This document shows positions 23,601 through 35,570 of a stretch of 64,000 nucleotides of DNA, in pieces. A model generated the notes under the pieces. It had not been told where the DNA came from. It searched no databases and saw only the letters and a program-made list of their open reading frames with translations. This DNA comes from Symsagittifera roscoffensis (Eukaryota > Xenacoelomorpha > Acoela > Convolutidae). Numbering within the stretch: position 1 is the first letter of the stretch; every line of letters starts with the position of its first letter. The stretch lies in assembly GCF_963678635.1 (NCBI RefSeq), contig NC_087064.1, positions 15,617,802 through 15,681,801 on the forward strand, given 5' to 3'. A program made the translations under genes and the position numbers.

Positions 23601-24810
23601 CTTTTCGGCATTTTAGTAAGGTTTTAATTGCGCACCACTCAAAATTGGCTTTACACTGATTTCGTTAAGACGTCAGTCTTAAAGTGGTGAGGGTGTCGAA
23701 ATCCTAGTGGGGAGCTAAACTCAATCCTCGTTCTCAAGTGCAATTTTCAAATTTTTTTTATAAAATTTCAGCTTTTTACGCAATAAAAAGTATTTGTTTC
23801 AGAAAATGAATTCTAGCTGGATTCACGTATTTGTTCCGATACTTGTCGCCATAGTATGCATCTGCACCTTAACTCCTTGTTTGGCCTTCGGCGCTTTAAA
23901 AATTTACAGTCTGAACGCAAAGCGTAAATCACGGCCTTTTTGGAAGAAGAAAAGCAAAGAGAGAAATCCACTATTAAAAAAGGTACAGTTTTGCCTCCTG
24001 CAACCCCTTTATTTCAATTAGTAATTCCTTAAATTTCAAGTTCAAGTTTCAGGCTAAAAAGAAAAGGAGTCGCAGATACTCAGAACCTGAAAATGATTCT
24101 GATGGCTCCAAACCGAATGAAAAGTGAGAATTAATTTCAATTCCTTAAAATTTCCTCAGAGTAGAGGCGAATGTTCTCATAAGGTTGTCCATCGCCGTTT
24201 GATATCAAAATTCAAAAAATCAATGGGTTGAATGAAAATTGCTAGGACCGCGAATAATTTACATTCGCTAAGCAGCTAACAATAGTAACTTTTTCCTTGA
24301 CAGGGATAAAATTAGCAATGATGAAGGAGAGCTGGAGCACTTTTTGCACAATGAAGGTAACTTTTACTGTACTGGGTTTTATAAAACAACAGGACAAATC
24401 TTTTTTCGCGAAGCCTTTATTTTGATTCAGAAGCACCTGATGCTGAGCTTGAGATGGGACAACAATTTCATGGTAATGTCTCGGAAGTCACTGCTGATCC
24501 AGTAGACGATGAAGAATTTGAAAACACCGCTTCTAAAGCAGATCTTAACAACCAAGAACGAATCGAAGAAGACGATGGCTTAACACCAGAGGAGCGAATT
24601 TTGAATTACCTAAGAGAGCAGGGCATCGCCATGACACCCGATTTAGAACGATTCATACTTAAACCTCCCACGGAGCATGATAAAACCGATGCGAGGCAAA
24701 AAATAGTTAACGAAATTGTAGCCATGCAGCAAGCTGACACAAGCTATGATGCCCTGGAAAAAAGCCTGGACAGTATTTACAAAGATATTGAAAAATATTA
24801 TTCATTGTGA
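20688..24810 (+). CDS. Type I membrane protein with EGF-like domains
   Basis: Nine exons: 20688-20832, 21325-21574, about 21870-22084, 22348-22531, 23164-23374, 23803-23982, 24053-24123, 24304-24356 and 24431-24810. Phases agree and boundaries are GT-AG; the start of exon 3 is weak. About 562 residues. Exon 1 encodes a signal peptide (LLLVLLFQSVY). An unfamiliar N-terminal region follows (with KCFRNFNPGQC). Exons 3-5 carry spaced cysteines of about three EGF-like modules, including CTCKAGFRW, CECKEGFSGIYCDD and CDCRVGFDDD. Exon 6 has one membrane span (VPILVAIVCICTLTPCLAFGA), then a Lys/Arg-rich stop-transfer. The cytoplasmic tail is acidic and ends IEKYYSL. This fits a cell-surface adhesion or signalling protein. 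I do not recognise a named orthologue. Confidence 0.82.
22635..22905 (+). mobile_element. Dispersed repeat (family B), plus-strand copy in an intron of the EGF/TM gene
   Basis: This is the inverse of 13868-14100. The tRNA-like start GTGGTTACGTCTCCGCC is followed by GGGCCCACCATGGTCC, then CTCGTTGCTTGAGGGTG, then GATGAGCTGTACAGCTC. A small local duplication of GGGGAGCGGTGGTGAA lies at its 5' end. Confidence 0.7.
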
Positions 24811-25330
24811 TTTGACTATTTTAAATACATGGTAAACAAAAAAAAACATAAATTCAGCAATTGCTTGCTGATGCTGTCATTCTCCAATAAAAATTAGCAA
24901 CAATCGAGGGATTGTTAACTACTCATGTAAATAGCACGGTTGTTGCCAGCACGGTTGTTACCATCCTAATATAGGACGGTTGTTATCATCCTAATATAAA
25001 CATCGACAAAAAATAGTTAACGAAATTGTAGCCATGCAGCAAGCTGACACAAGCTATGATGCCCTGGAAAAAAAAACTGGACAGTATTTACAAAGATATC
25101 GAAAAATATTATTCATTGTGATATGACTATTTTAAATACATGGTAAACAAAAACATCCATAAATTCAGCAATTGCTTGCTGATGCTGTCATTCTCCAATA
25201 AAAATTAGCAACAATCGAGGGATTGTTAACTACTCATGTAAATAGCACGGTTGTTGCCAGCACAGTTGTTGCCAGCACGGTTGTTGCCATCCTAATATAG
25301 GGCGGTTGTTATCATCCTAATATAAACATT
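24697..25330 (+). repeat. 310-bp tandem duplication of the EGF/TM gene 3' end
   Basis: The sequence from CAAAAAATAGTTAACG at 24697 to 25006 recurs from 25007 with offset 310. The duplicate includes the last 37 codons, the stop and the 3' flank, which itself has short AGCACGGTTGTTGCC repeats. The second copy has extra bases in an A run and cannot be read as a terminal exon of the gene without an acceptor. Confidence 0.88.
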
Positions 25331-25995
25331 GACATTTCTCGTTGGGGGTGGGAGATTTTAATACCTCTAAAGTTAAATTAGTGAACCAAAGTTAAAACAA
25401 GACGCTTCTCGTTAAATCGAGCTCCTCGTCATCATTTGTGGTACAACACAAACGTAGCATTACAAACTAGATGACAGACAAGGATACGACATCCGCTGAA
25501 ACAAGTTATGAAAAATGCCAAAACTAGATCTACCAAAAATTACGGTGCGTATTCATAGGTTCCAAAATGAAAAACCAGTCCCATAGGTTCCAAAACAAAA
25601 TAGCAGTCGCATAAGTTCCCAATTTTTTCAATTGGTCAAAAGTCTAAATTAGCCGAGTCTCGGTTTAAGGTCGCCGGTGGGCGGGCTACGCGCGCGTCGC
25701 CGGCTCTGAATTTCGTATACAGTCCTACCCTTAGGTGGCATGCTGGCATCACTATTCTGCAGTTTGAGTTTATGCTGCTTGAAAAGTATACAATCAATCC
25801 AGAAATTCGTTGGCTCAAATTTGAACCAATCAGACTCAATAAGATAAATTTAGGAAGGTAACAGTAGCCTACTTAAGTCACATATGAGGTTAAAGAAAAA
25901 TAGGCCCTGTAACAATTGGTTTTTCTACATCTTGTTCTTGTGTTTTTCTGGTCTTGTTTTTCTACCTCAAACGGTCGGAGCCAATTCGGTTGACA
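25331..25995. other. Intergenic, no gene seen
   Basis: No exon, RNA gene or clear repeat was recognised here apart from a short local ATAGGTTCCAAAA-like repeat near 25556-25600. Confidence 0.5.
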
Positions 25996-26706
25996 TGCGA
26001 CATGAGACTACAAACCGCGTTACAGCTTAAAAGTTAAAGCTCAACTTTCTCGCGACAACTGAAAATCTTAGAAAAATAAGAGGAGAACAACCGAACTACA
26101 ATCGCGGGAAAGTGGTCGAAAAAAGCAGCGGGAAACTGCTATTCGCAATTTCCAGATATAAAATCACACTTGAGTAGAGCTGTCTTATCCTAGAACAGAA
26201 GGCAGAGCGATTGCGAACAAAGAAGAAAAGAATTAGAAGTGGACCAGATTGAACCTTCGGTGGAAAGGTGGACAGCCGAAGTCTCCAAATGGTCCAGCCT
26301 CAAAAACTTAATTCTCGAGTTAAAACTTATTTCCCGAGTTGGAAGTTATTGATTTAAAGCTTCTCAAGTTAAACTTAATTCCATTGATGCTAGAATTGCT
26401 GGTTAATTTAGTTACTCCAATTCTCGAGTGTGCCGTTATGTGAGTACCCAATTTAATTTTCATGAGTGTGTTTTATACTTGTTATGTTGAGGTAGGGAGA
26501 GTTTTGGGTTGATCCATCTGAATTGGATCAAAGTTCCACTGTCTTATGAAAAGTAACTGTACGGAATGTTCAAACCCTGTTTTTAACGGCGTTCGCGTAT
26601 TTTAGTATTTTGAGACCTAAGAATGGGGACGTTCTAATTTTCTAGAGTGGGGGATATTTTGGTAGTGGCCTTTAGGCTGTAACGAGGGTTTTAGTCTCAT
26701 GTCGCA
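25996..26706. mobile_element. Candidate non-autonomous DNA element with terminal inverted repeats
   Basis: The left end 25996-26026 begins TGCGACATGAGACTA, and the reverse complement of 26676-26706 begins the same way. The two 31-bp ends agree at 28 positions. The 711-bp interval has no open frame of note. Flanking target duplications are not obvious. An alternative is a chance inverted pair within a larger element. Confidence 0.55.
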
Positions 26707-28199
26707 AGCTGAAAAAGCAGGTCAAGCTAGTAGGCTAACGTAAAAAACACCCAAGCTATCTTTGGCTGCTAAAATTGGTTATTATGATTCAAACTTACTC
26801 TTTAAATATTTCTTAAAAATCTATCATACTATTCCATAACATCATTTAGCAGAAAACATGGACTTGTACTCAAAAAATGTCCCGACAATCGAAATTTAGC
26901 CGATCAATGATCAAACAGATAATTATTTCACTAAATTTTCCAAAAAAGCCCGGAAAATGGGAACTAAGCCGACCAAAATAGATGATAGTCCCGATTATAA
27001 CACGTCCTACTTGCACTCAAACTTCAAGCCTTTGTCTTCTCAAATATGACTGTCACTTCTACGCCAGAGAAGCAATATAGTTGATGCAATTAGTAGTCAT
27101 TTTTGAAATTATTTTGAAGCACGTGTAGCGATTTCATGTTTCAATTCGGTTTAAAAAAGTGTGGGCAGAACACTTCAATTCGACCAGCAGAAAATTATCT
27201 GAACATTTCTTTCTGAAATCTCGACTTTTAATTTGAAGCACTTAACAGTTTTATCGGATCTGGAACGAACAATTCTGCAATTCTGCGCTAAGTTTTGCAA
27301 ATCGTATTGTATTCTGAAATGTAGTTTCACGCCACGTGAAATTCCTCAGCGAGAACTATCAGAGTTACAATTTTAGAAAACTCAACTACTTCTTACAGTT
27401 TCGAACAATTTAGAAAAGTTTAATGGTGATGCTGAAACTTCACCTTTCCAGATTTGAAGAAAATGGGAATAGCTTCAAATTAAAAATTGTGGCTTGAGAG
27501 AAGATAATTCAGACCATTTGCTGTCGGTCGACGTAAAGTTTTTGTAGAGTTTCTAAATACTCTTTAATTCTATGTATTTTAAAAGTAAAAAGCTAGTTCA
27601 TTACAAAAATGGGGGAAATATTCAAATCACAATAGTGGTGAAATTGATTGAAATATCGGAAAATAAGTTAAATCATAGTAACAAAAAATATTTTACTAAT
27701 ATTTTGACTTTTCACTACGTCAAAAAGCTTTGCTTAAGTTGGTACAAAATAATGTATGATATCGTAAAAAGTAAGGAGTTCGATAATTGAAAATCAAGCC
27801 AATCAGATTGAGGAAACTAACACCTGCATAGAAAAATAGAAAAAACCGGGTTTGAGAGCAAACCAGGTCTACATGATATGATGGTACGGGTCTATCAGAT
27901 ACCTATACTTAGCCGCGCTTTCGATCTCTTGCCTCAAAAATTAAAAATTTTCTTGAATAATAGTTTTATCACTAAAAATGCTGAGTACTCAGTTATTGTT
28001 TGGAACCTGTATCGCGAGGGAAAAGTCCTGCTTAAGAAAACTACCTGCCTTGGGTTCCACGGTAGATATGCTCAACTTCATAAAGAGCTTAATTAGAAAC
28101 ATTTCAGTCCTTGGCCGGCGCCATCCCAACTTAAAAAGCTAGTTCATAAATAACAAACTTAGAAAAAAGAATTTCTTCTCGCTGGGGGTCAAGTAAAAC
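26707..28199. other. Intergenic, no gene seen
   Basis: AT-rich sequence. The short open frames at 27572-27790 and 27878-28096 have no recognisable domain or conserved composition, and I see no repeat unit. Confidence 0.5.
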
Positions 28200-28234
28200 T
28201 GTCTCTCTATATGACTGCATTTATTGGTCGACTT

Positions 28235-28570
28235 AATTTGCGGTTACGTTTTCCATTTAAGGCCTTTGTTCTCTATTGGCAACATCCTCCGGCCCCAAAG
28301 CCAGAGGAATCGGAGCGAGTTTAACGAGTGACCTTACCAATTGACCGGATTAATTTTTAACCGTTGCTGAATGCGAGATGTTGTCTTTGTCATAGTGCAA
28401 CGCAGTTACTCGAACAAAAGAGTGGTGCTCAAGAGGGCTGCTGGGATCGACAATTCAAACCAGTTCACCAATCAGTAAACCACGGCCCGAATCAGTATGT
28501 CACTAGGGCGCTTGTTCAAGGAAGGGACGTACTCCTTCAGCATCATGCGCGATTGTAACATCGTGGTGCT
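28235..28570 (-). pseudogene. Integrase C-terminal remnant (left arm)
   Basis: Counterpart of 35213-35542 on the opposite strand. Alignable blocks include the sequence around 28364-28500. Stops and gaps prevent an open frame. The identification rests on the better preserved right-arm copy. Confidence 0.55.
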
Positions 28571-30289
28571 ATCGGTCCACAAAATGTATATATCTACCTT
28601 CAACCGAGATGCCAGTTGCAGCTTCGAAATGGACAAAGCCCTCACTGATGCTACCCTTGCTTCATCAATATTGAACGCAATTTCGCTTTATTGCGTCTCG
28701 GTAATTTGGGCACGATTAAAAAACAACCGCGCAAAGCACCTCTAAACATATGGAGCTCCTATTAATGTAACATTCGCCCAAATACTACACAGCGACAGAG
28801 CGTAGAAAAAGTACCTAATAACGACTGGCAGGCGTCAGTTACCTTAATCCTACTCGTTTTTCACCGTCTCGACCTTGCCAATTGATTTTCTGGTCTGTCT
28901 AGGGCTAAGTAAAAAGTTACCATTTTTAGGCCATCAGTCAAACGACTTTTGATCAGCTTTCGTTTACATGCGAACACAACCACAGAGCTGAGTCTCGGAT
29001 CCTCAGACTACGTGATTGTCATTAAAAACACGGCTCGAACAACCTATTTTAATATGTTTTTGTGTGACAGTTCTATATTAAATCCATTGGAGATGGATTG
29101 ACCCTTTCCTCTTTCTAGCTACTCATATTCTAAAATATCAAGTTACACCGGTGTTAATTTAAAGTTTCACGACATCCAAGTAGCTATACAGTCAGTTTTA
29201 TACAGTCCCTTCACATAAACAGTCTCTGGGGGACCAAGCCTCCACTCCCGTGATATTCCAGCGATAACGCTCTTATCTCTCCTAATTTGCGTCCCGGGAG
29301 GGTTCCGTGGAATACTCCTTCCCCACTGAAGCTTCCTTCTCCACTAGTATCCGCTGACAAGTGTCTTATCGTGCGTTGTTGCCACGATAAGAGGCTTTGT
29401 ATTTTCCGTCTCTTGTACGACTGTTTTTCACAATATTTGTCGTTGTTCTGATTTCCTCAGCTTTTTTGGTCAAAATGGCCGTTTTTCGTATTTCTGAGAA
29501 ATATCAACTTGAAAATCTAAATTTTAAAAATAGAAAATTTCAGAATACTTCGACCCTCCTTTCAAGCACTTTTTTGCTGTTAAGGCCTTTTCTCTCTGAT
29601 TCGTGTTTCGTCGGAAGGTTGCGCTGTGCCAATCTGGCAGAATGGCACATAATCAAATGGATTACTGAAGTAGCAAAAGGGAATGAATATCTCTGCTAAC
29701 ACAAACAGGCTTGAACGCCACTCAAGGAATTGTTTCCGGAGCGCTTCTGGCAAAGGATTATCCCATTATTGCCTAGTTACGCTCAAATGTCCTCAAGAAG
29801 CAAGTGGCCCCTTACTGTGTATGACATACCCTTTAATGAGGTCCTCTTTCATTGTCTCAGTGCGTTTACGTTTTAGACTACTATCTTTATCGGGCCATTT
29901 TTCAAGCGTCTTTAAATGTTCCAGAGCTGAGTAACAATCATCGGCCTGATACGTAATTTTGTTGAATCGAACAGGTTATGCGCTCGCTGATTACGACCCG
30001 AACGATGAGGGAAGTAAGTCACTCAAAGCGTATCCTACCGGCAGAGAAACAGCCAGCGGAGATTTTCTATCCGCATGAAGAGAATAATCAAGCGGGCGTA
30101 TGTGGTTATAAAATTCCAGACCTACTATCATTTGGTGTCCAAAAATTTATAAGGAACTAGTTACATGCGTTCCATGTATGAATTTTTTTGTTATGGGCCG
30201 GAACATCAACCATTTGAGACCCAAAAAGGTTTTCATAGGTAGTTACATTGGTAGAACAATGTTAAGTTTTTTGAAATTGGCGCTGACGA

Positions 30290-30745
30290 CGGTTTGAGAA
30301 TGCTCAACTTTTTGATATAGGAAACTTAGTGCATCCCTGTACATTTGACCGGAATACGGGAAGTCCGCTATTGCCAACTTAGCTTTCCCAGTTAAAAGTG
30401 TTTTCAGCTTGACGTTATCCAAAAGGAGCTGAATGTGATTTAACTGCGCTGCGAAACTGACCTACCCATTATGTCATTCCAACGGATTACCATCATACTT
30501 GGAAAGCTTCGATTCGGGTAATGGATCCTTCCTGATCGTTGCCAAAACTTCGGCTAAGTCTCGAACGGATATCGATTGCGATGGTGCGTTGATATAATTC
30601 GGTACAGGTTGGTGTACGCACGATTCGACTGGATTACAGAATTGTGACTGATGAACAATGAGGTTGGAATATCCGACGCAATTGATGACAGCAGATACTG
30701 TTCATGGGACGGATTGAAATTCTCCACCGTATTGTACGGGAACAT
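30290..30745 (-). pseudogene. BEL/Pao gag remnant (left arm)
   Basis: The minus-strand reading NFNPSHEQYLLSSIASDIPT matches the same region of the right-arm gag at 32240 onward. It is then broken by a shift. The downstream part still aligns at DNA level with the right-arm gag core. Confidence 0.55.
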
Positions 30746-32239
30746 TACAGATTTTGGGGTGCAACTGGTATTTTCATCTCAATACGTACGATGAATCAGT
30801 CAAAATTAACGGGTTACGAACTGCAAGAGTCGGCATTGCAGTTGCAGGAAACCACGATGCGGGGTTCGTAAGACAGAACTGGCCTACATGGGGTACTGCC
30901 GAAACAACTGCACAACTGCAGTATAAGGAGATGAAATTTTAAAAAAAGGTGATTGAGTTTTTCAAAAATTAGCGGATGTGGCAGGCTTAGCATTCAGCTA
31001 CTGAGTTGGAACTGAAATCTGGTGGCATTTTTTTCATTTTGATTTAAAGTCGACATTTATTTGCCTATTTTGTGCTTAGTATAAGTGACGGCGTAAATCT
31101 GCATAGAAGATCAAGAATCATGGGAGAGTTTTCAGCCCCATGGATGTTTGTTGCCGACAAACCTCCTAATTGGGAGTTACACACAGGGACGACTTCCATC
31201 AGGTCGTTATACTGAACCGTATTCAATCAAGAAGTGTGAGCGGTTAGCTCGGTTAACGTCACTACTGAATTCAAATTAGACACAATTTCCACCCTAATTT
31301 CTGTGAGTTTATCTGCTGTTTCCCTGTGAGAGCCTATTGAGCTAGCAGAAAAGTCAACATAGTCTGAGTCTTCCTCCAATTCAACTATTTTGATTTCCAT
31401 ATGCTTTTTCTATTCCCCTCGCGGATTTGTACATCTTCCAATCCTTGCTTGATTTCTAGCTCCCGTTGTTTCAGTTCTAGTAAGCTCATTGATTCTTTTT
31501 TTTGTCTCTTGACCTCTTCAGTTCATAATTTAACCAGAAACATTTCTTTTGTCTTAAACTGTAAACAATTGAGACGGTTTTACTCCAACCTGATGACCTA
31601 GACCGATGTGAACTTCGAGGTTTCCATTTTTGGTGCAATTCTCAAAAAAGTTTTCGTTTTATCTTCTCTAAGGTCGAGAGGTCGAGAGACAAAAAGAAGA
31701 ATCAATGAAGCTTACTAGAACTGAAACAACGGGAGCTAGAAACCAAGCAAGGGTTGGAAGATGTACAAATCCGCCCAATTAGGAGGTTTGTCGACAACAA
31801 ACATCCATGGGGCTGAAAACACTCCCATGATTCTTGATCTTCTATGCAGATTTACGCCATCACTTATACTAAGCACAAAATAGGCAAATAAATGTCGATT
31901 TAAATCAAAATGAAAAAAAAAAGTCACCAGATTTCAGTTCCAAGTCAGTGGCTGAAGGCTAAGCCTGCCACATCCGCTAATTTTTGAAAAACTCAATTAC
32001 CTTCGTTTTTATTTTCATCTCCTTATACTGCAGTTGTGCAGTTGTTTCGGCAGTACCCCATGAGGGCCAGTTTTGTCACACGAACCTCTCATCGTGGTTT
32101 CCTGCAACTGCAACAACGACTCTTGCAGTTTGTAACCCGTTAACTTTGACTGATTCATCGTACGTATTGAGATAAAAACCTCAGTTGCACCCCAAAATCT
32201 GTAAATTTCCCGTACAATACTGGTGGAGAAGTTCAAAAT

Positions 32240-32656
32240 TTCAATCCGTCCCATGAACAGTATCTGCTATCACCAATTGCGTCGGATATTCTAACTTCTT
32301 TTGTTCATCAGTCACAATTCTTGAATGCAGTCGAATCGTGCGTACACCAACCGGTACCGAATTATATCAACGCACTATCGCAATCGATATCCGTTCGAGA
32401 CTTAGCCGAAGTAATGGCAACGATCAGGACGGATCCGTTACCCGAATCGAAGCTTTCCAAGTATGATAGTAATCCGTTGGAATGGCATAATTGTTAGGTC
32501 AGTTTCGCAGCGCGGTTAAATCACATTCAGCTCTTTTTGGATGACGTCAAGCTGACATATTTGAAAACACTGTTAACTGGGAAAGCTAAGTTGGCAATAG
32601 CGGACTTCACATATTCCGATCAAATATACAGGGATGCACAAAAATTCTTCAAATGA
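32240..32656 (+). pseudogene. BEL/Pao gag core (DUF1759-like)
   Basis: The frame shows LPESKLSKYDSNPLEWHN, then KLTYLKTLLTGKAKLAIADF, the pattern of the gag region typical of BEL/Pao elements (Leu-Pro...Pro-Leu-Glu-Trp, then Lys-Leu-Thr-Tyr-Leu...Gly-Lys-Ala). A TAG at 32493-32495 and a TGA near 32654 break it. The identification is from remembered family pattern, not from a search. Confidence 0.72.
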
Positions 32657-33420
32657 AAAGTTGGGCAACCTCAAACCGTTGTCAGCACCCACTTCAAAAA
32701 ATTTAACATTGTTCTACCAATGTAACTACCCACTAAATTATTTTTGGGTCTCAAACGGTTGATGTTCCGGCTCTTAGCAAAAATATCCATACATGGAACG
32801 CATATAACTAGTCTAGTTCGTTATAATTTTTCGACCATCGAAACGGTAGTAGGTCAGGATTTTATCGTCACATACGCCGTTTGATTATATTGATACGGAT
32901 AGAAGAATTCCACTGGCTGTTCGTCTGCCGGTGGGATACGTTTTGAGTGCTTACTTCCCTCATCGTCCGCGTCGTAATCAGCGAGTGCATAACTTTTTTG
33001 ATCCAACAACATACCCTGATGGCGAGCGGTACTGCGTAGGAATGTTTCGGGCCGATGATAGCAGCACTTTACACGATGATTATTACGCTTGAAAAACGAC
33101 CCGATAAAGATAATAGTTTAAAAAGTAAATACGTTCAGACAAAAAAAAGAAGAATTCATTAAAGGGTATGTCATTTCGTTAAACCGCAGCTCGCTCCGCT
33201 CCGCCCGTGAATGGTTTCCACCCCACCATTGTGACATCATCTCAAACAAACCAGTTTGGGCTTGTCGAGTTTTTAAATGCGCAACAAAACTTCACGATCA
33301 ACCTTGGAACATATATTTGCTCGGTGGGCCTAAGTCACTGTGAAAATTGTTACACGTGCTAATGCACTTCCGATAACCTCACTTTAACATATCCGCAAAA
33401 ACAAAAAGATACTGATAAAG

Positions 33421-33600
33421 ATCCCGAAGCATCTAAAGCAGTGCTTACTAGGTTCTACATGGATGATTACTTTGGTTGAAATTGTGATAACCCAATGAGA
33501 ACAAGCAAGGATCTGGCGAGCCTCATTGTATTGGCGGGTTTCCGGCTCATCAAGTTTGTTAAAAATAGCCGTGCAATTAACGAAAATTTATACCTTCAAA
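33421..33600 (+). pseudogene. BEL/Pao reverse transcriptase fragment, copy 1
   Basis: The frame reads PEASKAVLTRFYMDDYF with the catalytic YMDD, then a TGA, then a stretch with DLASLIVLAGFRLIKFVKN. The spacing between the YMDD and the GFRL-KW-like block is that of Pao-type RTs. The rest of the RT is not recognisable. Confidence 0.65.
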
Positions 33601-34269
33601 GGATGTAACTGAAAAAGTAAAGGACAATAGTAGCGACCATGTGAATTCTCATGTGTTAGAGCTTACGTGGAACCACGGAAAACACTCTTTTTTGTTAGTG
33701 GTGGAGTTAACCGTGAGCTTCATACATCTTTTACTCAACGAAATGTTCTCTGTTTTTTTTTTTCATCGGTTTTGACCCTATTAGTTTCAGGAAGGATGGC
33801 CGTGAGCTACCCCAGTTTAATTCCCTCATCGTCCGCGTCGTAATCAGCGAGCGCATAACATTTTTGATTCAACAACATACCCTGATAGCGAGCGGTACTG
33901 CGTAGAAATGTTTCGGGCCGATGTTAGCAGCACTTTACACAATGATTATCACGCATGAAAAATGACCCGATAAAGATAGTAGTTTAAAAAGTAATTACAC
34001 TGAGACAAAAAAGAGGACCCCATTAAAGGGTTTGTCATTCCGGTTAAACCGCAACCCGCTCCGCTCAGCGTGTGCATGGTTCTCACCCCACCATTAAGTC
34101 ATCCATTCAAACAAACCAGTTTGGGATTGTCGAGTTTTGAATTGCGCGTCAAAACTTCACGGTCAACCTTTGAACTTATCTTTGCTCGGCAGACCTTTTT
34201 CACCGCGAAATTTTTTACGTTTGTTTCCGATAACATCACTTTAACGTCTACGCAAAAAAAAGGATATTG

Positions 34270-34460
34270 AAAAAATTCTTGAAGCATCTAGAGCACTGCT
34301 TACTTGGTTCTACATGGATGATTATTTGGGTTCAAATTGTGATAACCCAATGAGAACAAGCAAGGATCTGGTGAGCCTCACTGTATTGGTGGTCTCCGGC
34401 TCACCAAGTTTGTTCATATTAGCCCTGCAATTAAAGAAAATTTATACCTTCAAAAGATGT
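34270..34460 (+). pseudogene. BEL/Pao reverse transcriptase fragment, copy 2
   Basis: Second copy of the 33421 fragment: EASRALLTWFYMDDYLGSN followed by DNPMRTSKDL. It keeps YMDD without the TGA seen in copy 1 but loses frame in the downstream block. Confidence 0.65.
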
Positions 34461-34899
34461 AACTGAAAAAGTAAACGACATTGACAATAGTAGCGACCAT
34501 TTGAATTCTCATGTTTAAGGGCTCACGTGGAATCATGGAAAAAACTTCTTTTTGCTTGTCGTGGAGTTAACCGTGAGCTTCAAACATCCTTTACGCAACG
34601 AACAGTTCTTAGTTTTGATTCATCGGTCTTTGACCTTATTAGTTTGGTGGCTGCCTACAAGGTGAGGGCCTGTCTGCTTCTTGAGGACATATGCACGTAA
34701 CTGGGCAACAATCGGATAATCTTTCACCAGAAGCGCTCCGGAAACATTTCCATGAGTGACGTTCAAGCCTGTTTGTGTTAACAGAAATTTTAATTCCCTT
34801 TTGGTACTTCAGTAGTCCATTGGATCAATAGGAGCTCCAAATGTTTAGGGTTAACTTGCAAGATGTGTTTTGCGCGGTTGTTTTTTTATTCGTGCCCGA

Positions 34900-35090
34900 T
34901 TTACCAAGACGCAAAAAACCGAAATTACGTTCAATTTTGATGAAGCAAGGGTAGCGTCAGTGAGGGCTTCGCCCATTTTGAAGATGGCGTTGCAGGCAGT
35001 TTTGCTGGCATCTCGGTTGAAGGAAGATATAGACTTTTTTGTGGACCGATAGCACCACGGTGTTACAATTTGGTTAAGAGAAAACACCAG
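34900..35090 (+). pseudogene. Possible RNase H-like remnant
   Basis: The frame with FDEARVASVRASPILKMALQ, then AVLLASRLKEDIDFF and a TAG, lies between the RT and integrase parts, where RNase H would be. The Ala-rich helix before the break is compatible with that domain, but no catalytic residue can be placed. Confidence 0.35.
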
Positions 35091-35212
35091 TATGGATCAT
35101 TAGTTCCAATTAAATGTTGATGTTGTTACTAATATCATTTCAAGAAATCAATGGACAACCTCATAGACATTTCAACACATGCTCTTCCGAAGACGAAAAA
35201 TTAGATACCCGA

Positions 35213-35542
35213 AAGTACTGTCTTACGCGCATGCTGAAGGAGTACGTCCCTTCCTTGAACGAGCGCTCTTAGTGGCATGCTGATTCCAACCGTGACTTAC
35301 GGATTGGGGATCTGGTTTGGATCGTCGATCCCAGCAGCCCTCTTGGGCACCACCCTCTTGGTCGAGTAACTGCGTTGCACTATGGCAAAGATAACATCCT
35401 GCGTTCAGCAACGGTTAAGACCTTATCGGGTCAATCGCTAAGACCCCTCGTTAAATTAGCTCCGATTCTTCCGGCTTTTGGGGCGGACGATATTCCCAAT
35501 AGAGAAAAAGGGCAGTATGTTAAGAACGTAACTGCACCTTAA
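35213..35542 (+). pseudogene. BEL/Pao integrase C-terminal domain (DUF5641-like)
   Basis: The frame contains EYVPSLNERS, TAG, then WHADSNRDLRIGDLVWIVDP, PLGRVTALHYGKDNILRSAT, VKTLSGQSLRPLVKLAPILP and a TAA at 35540-35542. The GDLV...PLGRV...RSA-VKT...RP--KL-P order is that of the domain ending BEL/Pao polyproteins. Only one internal stop is seen. Confidence 0.78.
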
Positions 35543-35570
35543 GTCGAACTATAAATGCAGTAATTTGGAG

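Larger units (their letters stand above)
28200..31515 (-). mobile_element. BEL/Pao-type remnant, left arm of a palindrome
   Basis: This arm is the reverse complement of 31678-35580 with many substitutions and length differences. Read on the minus strand it runs from a gag-like segment near 30300-30760 to an integrase C-terminal segment at about 28570-28235. Between about 29810 and 29940 it lacks the RT-bearing part found in the other arm. All reading frames are broken. Confidence 0.75.
32955..34645 (+). repeat. 866-bp tandem duplication in the right palindrome arm
   Basis: CCTCATCGTCCGCGTCGTAA recurs near 32958 and 33824, and the following about 830 bp align throughout, ending with TCATCGGT...TTATTAGTTT in both. 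The divergence between copies shows that the duplication is old. The left arm has no second copy. Confidence 0.82.
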
